A stretch of DNA of 64,000 bases from Parasponia andersonii (Eukaryota; Streptophyta; Magnoliopsida; Rosales; Cannabaceae). Positions 47,430 through 60,200 of this stretch are shown here, in pieces. The notes beneath the pieces were generated by a model that ran no database searches, was not told where the DNA came from, and saw nothing but the letters and a program-made list of their open reading frames with translations. Within the stretch, counting starts at the first letter, position 1. The number at the start of each line of letters is the position of its first letter. The position numbers and the translations under genes are program-made. Where the stretch lies: positions 821,240 through 885,239 of the forward strand of contig JXTB01000118.1 of NCBI GenBank assembly GCA_002914805.1, written 5' to 3'.

Positions 47430-50400
47430 TTCAGACTTCAGATTTGTTTAGGATCTTGCCTGCGAGATTTTGTTGTATAAAAAGGATTTTAGAAAATGTG
47501 TGACAAATACCTTATACATTACTTAGGAATCGGCTAAATGCATTATCTTTACTCTAATTCGCCTTTAATCTTTCATTCATCTCCCTGGAGTGAAGCTCTA
47601 GTATCTTTGGGATGATTATATCCTAGAAATTCTAATCTCGGAGGTGTTAGGGTTGACATGAAACTAGTGGATTCTGATTCTATCAAAATCTCTAGTTTAG
47701 ATGGATATTCATTCTTGTATTCCTATGTCCATTATGGTGATAAGCTATATGAATCTTGTAAGTTCTAAGATAATAATTCGGTGTATTATATCTTGATTGT
47801 CTTGAGTTGACTTCGTTTGTATAAATGGAATTGTTATATTAATCCATTAATTTTGGTTTACCCTTATTTACTCAATTTGAGTAAATGGTGGTAATGCTTG
47901 TGTTGAGATGTTTAAATCGATTGTAGTGTTGGTATGACATATTATTTGTAAGTTAACAAATTGATATAATGTGTTTGCGTAAAGGTAATATTGCAAGGTT
48001 AGCTTGACATTAATTGTCTATTGGTGGAATGAATAATTTAATTTCATTTGATATTATTTGGGTATTTGGTCTTGTCTAAATTAATAAATTATGAAGATGT
48101 TTCATTAAAAGTCGTTTATTTAAAATAATTTATTTTCCTTACCTGATAGTTGTGTGCCTAGTTTATTTGTTTTTTTCAAAGGTAAAGCTTTTGGAATTGA
48201 AAAGATTTTTCATAATTAATGGACTGAGAAAATTTTCAATGAGTGAAAAATAAATTTGTGTACCTAGATATGGTTTTCGTTCGAACTTATACTTTCTCTC
48301 TATATATATTGGTCTTGTAACTTATTAGTAATTTAATAAAATCTAGAACTTTCTTACATAGTTTTGATGACTTTTTAAAACCTTAAAATTGATTTGCATG
48401 GTTTAAAACATAGTAGGATGTTATGTTTGATGAATTATTTATTCTTATTTTCAACAGAACTATAGATATTTCAAACTTAAATATTGGTTAGGCAAAGGTA
48501 ATTCACTATTTCAAAAGACATATAATTTCAAGAACTTATGGTTATTTGAAATTGGATTTTGCAAAACTGCATTATATAAAGTTTGAACCTTTGTTTATAT
48601 AAAATTTAATTATGGTATTAAATTGATCCTAATCTACGTTTAATAGTGCTACTTGGAGAATCTTTTAAGACCAGAAAAAATTTTACAAACTCAAAATTTC
48701 AAGTATCTTTCTAGATTTGAATGTGGTAGACATTTTTAGTACATAACATAGAAGCTAAAATGTACTTTTACATATTTACCTACAAGTTGACTTTGAACTA
48801 AAATTTGGAATGTTTATGGAAAATTTATGCGATAAATTGATAAACAAGTTTGATTTCTCAAAAAAGTTTTGGAATGAATTAATACAGCATAAGTATAAAT
48901 TTTTTTTAGAAAAAAATTATGTGTGTGTTTGAAATATTATATATAATATCTTGATTACGTGAATTTAGCAAAGTAGAAACGTGATAATAGAATCCGTTTT
49001 AGAATCATGTGTGATTAAAAAGGATATCAGATTCTGAATACTAGTTTAGAAATTTTGTAAAACCTTATTATTATATATTGATATATCTTGTTATTGAATA
49101 TGAATATTTTACTAAACTTCCAAGTAAACATGTGATATATTTCAATAATGTATACATAATGTGGGTGATCTCTAGATTGTTAAATGCTTCTTAAGTAATA
49201 AATGATGTTTCATTTGTTAAGTCAAGTTAGGTTGATCTCCCTTTAGAAATTTTAATTGAATAATTAAGAACTGACATGATTAATTTAATTTGGTATCCTA
49301 AGTGTTGAGAACTCCTAATGTTGGAGATTTGAGATAATTTCTCATTTGGGTTTTAAATGGAATAAATTTATTTTGAATACCTAAGTATTGAAGAGACTTA
49401 GGTAGTACGTACTAATGCATGACTTTTTATTAGAACTTTTAAATTCATAGAATTAGTATTTTAAGTAAATGCAAACTATGAGTTAGTATACCTGGTTTGG
49501 TGTTTAAATAGAATTTGAGTCATGCAAATTAATGTGGAATATTTCCTTTAGGAACATGAACTACCTTATTAAAAAAAAAAAATAGGATTAAAAATGTTTA
49601 AAGTTGGTTGGTTATATAAAAAATTATTTTCTAGAAACATGCTAGACAAGTTAGGTATAGCTTTCAAGGTACATGTATATATATATATATATATATATTT
49701 ATTTATATATTGTTATTTACTTAGATCAAAAGTTTAACTATAACACACTCTACCATTTTTCCAAAACATTTTATAAAGTCTCTATCTTAAAAGTATATTT
49801 CAAAACCATTTGTAATGAAATTATTAAAGTGTGCTGACTTCAAAGATATAAAATGCAAAGACAACCTTACTAAAATAAGTCATACCTAGAGTTTTTTTAT
49901 AAATAAAGAATTATAGAAATGTGTTTGTATATGTGACATGCCAGTTAAAAGAATGTGCTTTTGAATTTCATGGATATATTAGAAATGTTTGAAGACTTTT
50001 GAAAAATTTTGGGATTTTAAGAAATCACGTTAACTATAATAAAAAAAAAAAAAAAAGAATTGGCAAAGTCTATTGTGAGTGAAAATTGAAGTTATTAATA
50101 TTAAGTTGAGTTTATGACTCGTTACTTGATTTGTGTTAAACTCAAGCATCATTGTGATTGCATAAATAATCGTGTTTGAAAATAGTTTATTCATGGGTCT
50201 GTATAGAGAGCTATTAAACTCTTCATATTATATTTTCAAAATAAATACTTGGAGTTCAGATTTGGTTTATCTATGGCTAATGTCAGATCTTATTGTGAAC
50301 TAGTATAGTATTCTTTTATGCCCATGATTTTTGTGATGTATGTTTTCAAAAATATTTTCAAATTATTTTCAACTTTAAAGAGAAATGAGGTTTGATGGAA

Positions 50401-51430
50401 GATAGGCATTGCCGCAGAAATAGCCTATTCTATTGAAACTTTATTTTTGAGGTATTATGGTATTGTTAATCATGTATATTAGACATCGAGTTATTTCTAT
50501 ATAACCTCCTCTTGTATTAAAGACTTAGAAGGTCTTTGGAAGTGATTGATAATCTGATATTAATATTATAATCCTTCTTTGAATAGAGAAATTTATAGAA
50601 TCTTTGGATATAAATATGGTATGAGTAATTACCATGTGGTATTATCTTAGGTAAAAGACTTGGGAAGCCTTTGAGCTTTACTTGTTGTGTGAAAACTTGT
50701 ATTATATATGATTAGACCATAATATGATATGTACTCCTCTATTAGAAATTTCCGTTCTATTGTGATTCTAGTCTTGTCCTTGACTAAAAATGTTAGGTAT
50801 ACTCGGTTGTTTCTCACTAGTTATGAGGAATGATGAATGACCTATGTTATTATAGTTTTATTGTGGTCTCCAACTTTTGAAATTGTTTACCTTGTGTAGT
50901 ATAACACAAGGGAATTGATTTTCATTTGGGATCTTGTTAGAGTCTTTGAACTCAGTAATTATTTAAGACTAAATTTTAGATACAGACAAATGAAATTATC
51001 CCGGTGTGATATTGATTTGGTATGATCAGGGGGATTAGTATCGTATGTATTTTATATTTAGTCTACTACTCTAGTTTGGTGCCTAATAGTCGGCACTTAT
51101 ATAATAAGAGTCTTGTATTATTTCTCAGTCCTGATTATTATTATCACTTTTGCTTTGTGTACCAACTTAAGGACATCATTCTCATGTGTTGATATTCTTG
51201 TAACTATTGCTGGGTCAACTAAATTACCTCATGCCGTGAATGGCATCGAGATGTTGACAAGATTCTAATAATGTGTGCAAAGCATACGTTTCACGCTTTT
51301 TTTATATTCAGTGTCTGATTCGATTCTCCTAGATCCTATCTTTAATTGGTCACAATTCTTCTGACTGTGATTTCTTAATGATCCTCTTGTACTCCTTTGT
51401 GTGATATTCGAATTTCGAGACGAAATTCCT
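47430..51430 (+). other. Internal region of large-LTR element, no coding frame
   Basis: Four kilobases, very AT-rich with stops in all frames. It holds an (AT)n run at 49675-49698 and A-rich runs near 49570 and 50040. Only the last 100 or so bases look like remains of chromovirus pol. Confidence 0.7.
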
Positions 51431-51444
51431 TAAGGAGAAGAGGA
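51431..51444 (+). other. Polypurine tract of large-LTR element
   Basis: TAAGGAGAAGAGGA immediately before the 3' LTR. Confidence 0.8.
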
Positions 51445-54027
51445 TATAAAAATTGATTTTTTTAGGGTATTTTGGACTTTTTACAAGGCATGACAAACTT
51501 GTAATTTTTTATTTCCATAATTAAATATTCAAAATATCAAGAATATTTTTTTAATAGTAACAGTGCCCATTTTTTTTTTTGCTTAAAAGGGTTTTAGAAG
51601 CTCAAATTCTCCAAAGAGAGGCTTAAGAGAAGAAAGGAAACAACACTTTTTGTTAGAGCTCTACCGCACCACCACCGCCATTCAACTATGATGGCACGCT
51701 ATACTACACTGAAGAGGACTCGTCGAGGATCGAAACCTCATCAATTTCGTCAGAATCGAAGCTCTGGTGGCCGAGATCTAACCATCCAAAAATCACACCA
51801 AAAATATGGTTTTCTGGCAAAATTTCTAGCGTCCGATCTTCGTTTTCTACACCTCTAGCATGTGCGGTCTTCTTTCATCGTCACCAACCACTTCTAAGTA
51901 GTTGTACGTCAAAATTCATTTTTAGTAAGTTTTTACTACTTTTACTGTTTTTACCAACTATGTAAAAAGTGATATTTTCGTAAATTTTTAGTTAGATAAA
52001 TATATGAGGTGAAAGAGGGTGAAAAATCATGAATAATTATGGTTAGTAAAAGTAAAAACGGTATCCGCTAATGTGGTAATTTTCAAATAGAAAAATGTGG
52101 CATTTTTCTAATTTAGAACGAAGTAATATTTTTGCAAAACTGAATAGTGTTGAACTAGAATTTGCTTCTATTTAGAAATTAGCTCTGGGCTGAGATTAGA
52201 AAGCTATTACTTTCTAAATTATTATCGTAAAAATGATATTTTTTACAAATATTTAGTAAATTTGACATTTTTTAAATATTTTTGAAAATGATATTTTCTA
52301 AAATAATTTTGTGATAATGATAATTTCTGAAATATTTCAAAAAAGTGATTTTTTTTCAAATAGTTAGCAAAAATGATATTTTTTTAAATACTTTAGAAAA
52401 AGTGCATAGTTTTCGAATTAATTCTAAAAAGAGATATTTTTGTAATTCTCAGTTTTAGAGTCGTTTAAGACTCAGGATCTCAAAATTTAATTATGATTAC
52501 AAATTTTAATTTAGTGACGTCGAAAAACGAATTTTGATATATAATATCGGTGTGTTTCAAAATGGCACAAATTCTGAGACTTGTGAACAATATCGTTTTT
52601 CATGTACCAGGACCCACTTTTAGCAAAGTATACGTCTGATCTAGTATTTTTGGGTGCTCTAAATTCAATGGTGAGCTCCGTTTTTCCATTTGAAGCTCAA
52701 ATAAAAAAATCATTTTTTCAAGTAAGCTTACCGGAATCCTGAAACAACTATTTGAACATCCAAATAAAAACGGGAGTTTTTTGTAGCGTCTTTAGCTTGG
52801 TATAACTACTATATTGAGATAGGAGTTCAAGTACCTAATTTTATATATGTTTTGATTCATAATTGCATCAAAATTTATTTATAAAAAATCGTGATTTCAC
52901 GATAGTTTGACAAATTGTTGAAAATTATTGGATTATACTGGAATTGGACTGTGTAGATTATTTTACATATTTTTATATTATAATTGTGGGGTACAATAGT
53001 GGTATACATCCCATGTTATAGTAAATCCCAGAATAATGCCAAGATGGATTTTAAAATATGATTTGATTCATGGATGCATAGTTATTGTGAATTGTTATAT
53101 GTTACACATACCATAGGATCATACATTTGAGTTCCATTATTGCATCATAGTAGTTTAGATCACTGGCGAGTTGCTGCAGTACTAGGTGAAAGACCTAGGC
53201 TCCTATGCAGGTTTTTGGCTTATATACCTACAGGTAGTATCAGGATGATTGATACCTCTATTACAGAGGTATTACATGACCGAGATGGGAGGATGAGAGC
53301 TCACTCATATATATAGTTGATTTATGATATATACAATTATGTAGATTTGAATTTTATTTTGAATACGTAATTATTCTGGATACCAATTGTTTTATAAACT
53401 TGGTTTATAAATAGATTTTGGAAAAGATATTAACCATGCAGGCTTGGTAAAATTGCATCTATTCAAAAAGATAATTGAATTTTTATTGAGCATGTGAATG
53501 CTAACCCCTCTACTTCTCCCACTTTCATATGTATATCTAATTAAGATAGTAATCTCGGTAGTTAGATGAGCTGTATAACTTGTACAGACAGTTCTACTCT
53601 AAATCTCTAGTGGGTGTTCATACATTATTATCCTTTTTTCTTTGTTCAGTTGTTTAACTAAAATTAGTAAATAGATGTATGAGGATGATTTTTTTGTTAA
53701 ATTGAGTATTTAAAATAATAAGTAATTTTATGTAACACATTTTAGAGATTGAACTAAATATTTCAGTTAAACTCAATTTATTAAATTTTATGGCTTATCA
53801 ACAAGTTCTAAAAGAGATAGCTAAAATTTTCTTAAACTTTAATGTGTATTTCTCTTATGAAATTAAAATTAATAAGTGTTTTAATCAATAAGGAATTTAT
53901 AATGGTTTGAGGATCAAAACGAAATTATCTAATACCTTATTTCTCTTAAATTCTGTAAAATTAATATTTTATTATATTTTCACTTCAAATTACTAAAAGT
54001 CACAGCTTTGGATTTTCGTTCGTGACA
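51445..54027 (+). repeat. 3' LTR of large-LTR element (2583 bp)
   Basis: Starts TATAAAAATTG (TG changed to TA) and ends CGTGACA. Aligns along its whole length with 44957-47413. Confidence 0.85.
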
Positions 54028-55411
54028 TAAACTGTCATACATAAATAAGAGTATTCCTACAATCTTTTCTTTTGTTCTTCAATTTTCACACATAGAGAAT
54101 AATGTGCACATTAAGTTTGGAAGGGATCAAAATTTTAATGGATTATTTTTTATTATTATTATTGCTAGTGTAATTATTTGCACGTTTGTTTGTTATTTGT
54201 TTTTAGTTTTATTTTATCTTTAAAAAAAATGAAAAATTTTGAGGCATTTTGTGTTTCTTTGGTGATTTCTTACATTCCAATCTTGAGAAAAATAATTGAA
54301 ATTATTCATATCTTATGCGAAAGTGGGAATATTGGCCAAGTTTGGGAATAATACTTCTTATATTAGTTCCATTTTGATTGTAATATTTCCATATTTAAGT
54401 ACAATACCTTGATTTTTGAATTAGATGTGAATTTAGAGAAAGTTTATGTGACTGTGAAATTTTTTTAATCTCAAAAGTACTTGAATCTGCTTGATAATCT
54501 ATTGAGATAAAATTTTAAATTATATTTCACCAGGGAGATAAATTTAGGCTAATTTTTGACCATTTGAGCCTTTTTAGCTAACCTAAACACATTTTACTCT
54601 TAATATACCCATTTTGAACCTTATAATACCTTTCTATATCAAGTATATATTATCCTAGCCTAATATAATATCCTTTGTCTCTCTCGCTCCTTCAACATAT
54701 TGATTAGTTTTATAGACTTATTTTGACTTATGCTAAAGTTTAGGAGGAAAGGTAGAATTTAGAAATTTTTTATGAAGTTTAGCAGTTTAGTTGTGATTAG
54801 TAATGCTTTGTGAAGTTTAAAATTTCTTTGTGGTCATTTATGTTTTGTTTTCAAATATTGAAAAAATCATTTGTGACTAACAAAATCAAAACATCAAAAG
54901 AAAAAAATAAACAAAAAGAAAACAAAGAGTCATTTTTTTTAAAGGAAAAGAAAGCGTCGTATTTTAGTTTCAATGTATACATTAAAAAAGATTGAAAAAT
55001 GAGTTACATTCTTAGTTCGTTAAAGAAAGAAACAAATTTAAGTTGGTAAAGGTCAATAAAAGAAAATAAAATATTGATAGATATGTGTGACAAAGGAGAG
55101 AAGAAGTTGGAAATAACTTGGATGCCACTTGGAGAGAGATTTTAGGTCTACAAAGATCCGATATTGATGTGAATAATGGGTGATTTTTTGCCTCACTTTT
55201 ATGGAGGAAAAAAAAATCTACTTTCACCTTGTTCTACGTTACAAGCTCCACAAAAAAAAAAAAAAGAAACAAAAAAAAGAAAGAAAAGAAAAGAAAACAA
55301 TACCAAGGAGTTCTAAGAAATTACTATGAGAAAGTATTCAGTGGGCAAGAAATTTAATTTTGTTTAATGACCAATTTTAAAATTCATGGACATCTTAGAA
55401 AGGTGAAAAGG
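54028..55411. other. AT-rich stretch, no gene seen
   Basis: No convincing coding frame. 54530-54660 (phrases like TTTGACCATTTGAGCC) resembles non-coding internal parts of Athila-type elements, but weakly. A-rich low-complexity sequence at 54895-54950 and 55245-55300. Confidence 0.4.
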
Positions 55412-55892
55412 AAAATGTTAAAGCATTTGCAATGCAATACTATTTCATTATTTTAATACTATAATTTAACATATAACACAAAACTCCTCTTCTAATGCAA
55501 TGTTGTTTGTTGTGCTAAATTTAAGTTATTATATTTGGTGTTAGATATAGTATAAGTATAGCATAATACAAATCGGACATTTAATGCAATTTCGACGTTT
55601 TACTCACAAATTTATCCTTTTTTTAATGTTAAGATATGTAATATCTTATTTTCTAATATTCAGTCAATTACTTGTCTATTTTTCATTGCTTAATCAGTAC
55701 ATTTTAAAAAAAAAAAAAAATTCTTTCGCCAAATTAAAATTAATTTATTAATTATTAAATAAAAAAATTAAAAATAACATCTGAAATAACATAGTTTAAA
55801 AATTTATTATTAGTGTAAAACTTAGCATTTGCTATTTTTATGCCAAGGATAGAATGAATAATACCATTTGCATTGCAGATGGTGTTATATTT
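55412..55892. mobile_element. Candidate MITE with imperfect terminal inverted repeats
   Basis: Left end GAAAATGTTAAAGCATTTGC (then AATGCAA) and the right end read on the minus strand CAAAATATAACACCATCTGC (then AATGCAA) match at most positions over about 26 bases. About 480 bp, AT-rich, no coding. Target duplication not clear. Confidence 0.45.
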
Positions 55893-57228
55893 TGTTCTAT
55901 TTTATTAAATTTTGAAAATGATCTTTTTTAAGAGAGAGAGGGAGAGAGTTTGTGTGTGTGTGGAAAGTTGAAGTCTTTTGTTTTCAAAGGAGTAGAAGGC
56001 TAGAAGAGTCAAAATATTCGCAACCCCTCCAACTTCTTTGCCATATCAGAGTCGTGAAAACGGTCTAAAATAGGAAAAAGCTCTTTCAATTACGCAAAAC
56101 CCATTCAGCTTTTGCTTTGACTAATGGTCAATCACATGGTCATGGACTGACTACCCACACAATTCAAATCATCTCTCTCTCTCTCTCTNTTTTTTTTTTC
56201 AACGAGTCAAAAAATATATGATGGCATTTTTTGTGTTTTTTGATGCAGTGTTTTTATTACTATGATCAGTTGCACAATTTCTTGTCATTGAAATTATGAA
56301 CATTATTACTCGCGTTTTTGAGCAGCTAAACAAAAAAATTTTGAGATGGAATCTCTTTGCTGGCTTCCTTATAATTTAATTTTGTTAATTTTTCTTACTC
56401 CTTACGGGGAAAGTTCAGAAGGAAAAGGACTAAAAATTACCTTGACTGTGAAAAATATGTCATAAACTAGCCATAAAGGTTACATTTTTTTTTCCAAAAA
56501 AAAAAAGAAGCAAAGACTTCTATGAGTTTCAGTTGAATATATGATTATCTTGATCAGTAACTTTTTTTATCAGTACTTTTTTAAAAATGTTGGTAACAAA
56601 ATAAATTTTATGTGTAACAAACATAGGTGTTTCTGGTTGTGATTGAACATTATCTCACTCTCTGATAGGATCAATAGTTGGTAACAGAAGCAAAGTCATC
56701 TTTGGTCATAACTCAACAAAAGATGAAATGTTAAGAATTTGTCTCTTGTTGCAATTTTCTTCATTTCCGCATCTAGATGGTTAGCTTCTTAGTGTTCATA
56801 ATGCCATATGTGAACTTCTTTTGGCTAGAAAAGCGGCCAAGAGTAACGGGCAGTGTCCCGTCATCATAAGTGTATGTTGTTATTGACTTATGATGCTTTA
56901 GAAGACACTAAATCTTAATCTGTTAGATCTTTAGAAATGAGGCGACTCCTTTCATATATATATATATGATAATCAAGTTACAATGCTTAATGAGATTCTA
57001 TACAGTAGTCCTTTGGCTATCTCAGAAACCTGTAGTTACCGGGCATGAAACCGCTGAAACATTTTCCTTACCTCGTTACTTTGGGTGTCGCTTTCTCCCT
57101 GGCTATCTTAAACTGTTATTTTATCTTCTAGTTATTGTTTTTTTTGAAGAGCTGCATTTCTACGACCATGATCTTGTTTTCACTGATAATATGTAGAAAA
57201 CAAACAGTTGGACCTTAAAAGTTTTCCA
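55893..57228 (+). other. Upstream region of the host gene
   Basis: Probable promoter and 5' leader region. It contains GA-rich (55930-55950), GT-rich and (TC)n (56172-56188) runs, one N at 56189, and an (AT)n at 56957-56969. No clear TATA box or leader exon could be fixed. Confidence 0.4.
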
Positions 57229-60200
57229 ATGGCCATGGAACCTTCAGATGTATGTCCAACTGAGGATGCTGTTCTTGCACTTTTAGAATACTTAGCTGAT
57301 CCAAGGCTTCCAGCAAAATCTTTGCAGGATAACCCCACAGAACCTCAACGGCAAGCAGTTGCAAAGCAGGTGCTTTTTCTTGTGTGTTTCTCACAATGTT
57401 GAAACATTTGAATGGAACAATCTTGGAGACTATTAAAAGAAATATACATTTATTTAACTCTATGAGTTCTTATTTTTATTTTATTTTATTTTTTGTCACG
57501 GCTTTGCAACTATATTCCCTGTTATTGACAAAGATAACATTTCTTAGTTGTGATCTTGAATTGTTTTCGTGTACATGGTGGTTCTAAATTGTATTTAGCT
57601 GGTGGCATGGTTCTGAAGAGAGCTTAACATGGCATTTTTCTATTGATTCCTTATTAGAATATCGTTATGTATCAGGTGTATTTTCAGTATGCTGCTTTTA
57701 GAATTGAGGAGTAAGTATCTGTTGGGGCCTTTCTTTTATTATTATTTGTCTAGATTGCGGTAAAAGAGGTGAAAGGTAGATTTTCTTGAAACATCTTTAC
57801 AAGCACAGGAATTCCGAAAACATTACATTCATAATAGTATTGTGTAATTTTTTCTCCGGCAATAAGGAAGTCCATGTGTAACCACACAAATTTTGGAATC
57901 AAGTTAAAACCAAGTGGTGTGTTTCAATGTGAGTATTCTCTAATCTGAATGGTTTCTGCTTTGATGACAAAGTTATATCTAATTCGAATCTGATTTTATA
58001 AACTTTTGAGTCTTCAAGTGAATTACTAAATAATGATCTCTGACCGTTGAACACACTGAGATGAGATTTTCTAGTTAACTATTTTGTCTCACTTACAATA
58101 TTACATTAAACATACTATCTATTTCATAGATGTCAATGTGATCTGTAAACCAAATTCTTGACATATTCATTGACAACGACAGTTTCATCCTTTCACTCAC
58201 ATAAATACATAATATGTGGAATGTTAGTTACCCACATCCATAACTGCTTATGTTGTTGTGATTTTAATTCCCGTTAGGTACATGCTGCTGTGTTGTTGTA
58301 CAACTACTACCACAGGAAACAATATCCAGTGCTAGAGTTTTTGGGTTTTGATTCATTTTTCAAGTTGGCAGTAATTCTGAAACCAGCCTTATTGGGGCAT
58401 CTCAAAGTCACTCAAATATCCAATTATAAGGAATTGGATGACCTGGCGAATCAACTTTCACTGACAGAGAAATCAATTATGCAAGCATGTGATATATCTA
58501 GAACTTTAGATGCATCAAGGGAAGTTCCACTTGTTGAAGGATGGCCAATTACTGAAGTTGCAGTGTTTTTGGTTGACTTAAACAAGGAGAAGTGCTGGTT
58601 AAAATTTAGTTCCAATACTGAGGGGGTTTGGTCAGTGATTGAAAAAGATGTACACGACTCACACCGAAGTTTAGGGAGTACAATAGAGACAAATCAAACA
58701 AACAAAAGGATAAGAGTAATTCAAAAATCTTCCAGAGTTGAATCCAGTAATGATTTAACTGATTTTCAGCAACTTGCTTATTTGGCTGTTAAGGAAGCTA
58801 CAGGTATACTATTTCCATCATATACTGTATTATTCAATTTGCACTATAGGGCGTTCTCTATTCTAACACATTGGATTCTTTTGTTGATTAAGTGGTATTG
58901 CAGAGATACAACAAGAGGGGTATCCTTGGATTAGTTGCTTAGTTAATTTCATAATATGAAACCTAACCTGGTTTGGCAAGTTTATCTGATGCAGTCCAAA
59001 AATATCAATAAACCTAAATAATCCACATGGAGAGTACAACACGATTACGATTTCGGTCATTTGGTCTCTTAGTTTAAGTCTTCATATTGCTCATTTTAAT
59101 ATAATGGGAATAGCATATATAGTCTAAAATGAGTTTACCTTGTACATTATATTAGAGAATTCTTAAATATCAATGTAGAACCAAGAAATAATGTATGTAG
59201 ATGGAGAACGAAAGAAAAGGTAGCAGCACTAGAAGGAAAGAGAATCCATTAGAGAAAATATTTGATTTTTTGTAATCCATTCAGTCCGAGTTCAAACTTA
59301 TAACAGTTAACCTTTGTCTTTTCAAGAAACCTGAAACTTTGTATTATTAAACTCAAAATAATACAAGATAGGGACAAGATATCCCCACCTAATTTGCAAA
59401 GAGAACTCGCAATGTAGAAAAAGATGATTCGTTGTTTCCTCACTTCTTTTATATAACACACACCAGTTCGGAGAAATACTCTGATAAGGTCTTCTCCTTT
59501 GACTGTTTTACATATGGGCAATTGTACCTTAATTGGGACATCGAGAATTCTAGCTAGAATAGAACTCTTGCACTGAATAATAGTAATCTTAAAGCAATTC
59601 TTACTAATTAGATAATCCCAAATCGTAATTACCTCACTTCTCTTTCTGCATTATATATATAACTATTCTTTTTCTTTTTTCAAATGGTATTCTAAGATAT
59701 TATCTACTGAATGACTTGGCAATTCCATTTTCTTTTTCTTTTTTCTTGTAATTTTCTTTTTGAGCTTGTTCATCCCCAACTAATTCTCATACATTGCACA
59801 GGTATTTCTCGGACTGATCTTATGATTTTGGAAGAGCATGTTGTGTATTCTGTTAGTAAAGAAAAGGCAGCTGCTCAGTTTTACATCATGCAGTGTACCA
59901 AACTAGTCAAGGAAGATGCTTTTCAGCTTCCCATCAAAGATCTTATTGACAGGTTTTAACGCGCAAACTGTCATTTCTTGTTTCTTCTTTTCTACATATA
60001 AACCTAATAAAAATTCTCATTATTCTTTGCTTCCGCAATTACATTTTTTCCTAATTAAAATATTTTAATGTTTCCTTCTGTTTTTTTTATTTCTCCTTTT
60101 TCATTTTTGTATGTTTATGCACATATATGTGTTATAAATAGACTCTAAAATAACTGTCAACAAGACCTTAGTTTCTGCTTAGATGCAAACTTGTATCAAA

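Larger units (their letters stand above)
44957..54027 (+). mobile_element. Large-LTR Tekay-like element without readable genes
   Basis: Two LTRs (44957-47413 and 51445-54027) flank a 4.03-kb internal region. A perfect initiator-tRNA-Met primer site follows the left LTR and a purine tract precedes the right one. Close to the tract is TTCGAGACGAAATTCCTTAA, a hallmark of the 3' end of Tekay/Del chromovirus pol. The internal region shows no usable frame, so it is either a non-autonomous derivative (LARD-like) or a fully decayed chromovirus. Confidence 0.85.

Noticed and set aside
47430..51430. Hidden novel gene in the 4-kb internal region
   Set aside because: No frame above background in any of six frames and no consistent splice-linked blocks.
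57208..57228. Earlier start (MDLKSFP) for the host gene
   Set aside because: The codon at 57208 is TTG, not ATG; the first in-frame ATG is 57229 and has a good start context.
58804..58934. Extension of exon 2 to a stop at 58934
   Set aside because: It reads through a GT donor at 58804; splicing to 59802 continues the frame with conserved-looking protein.
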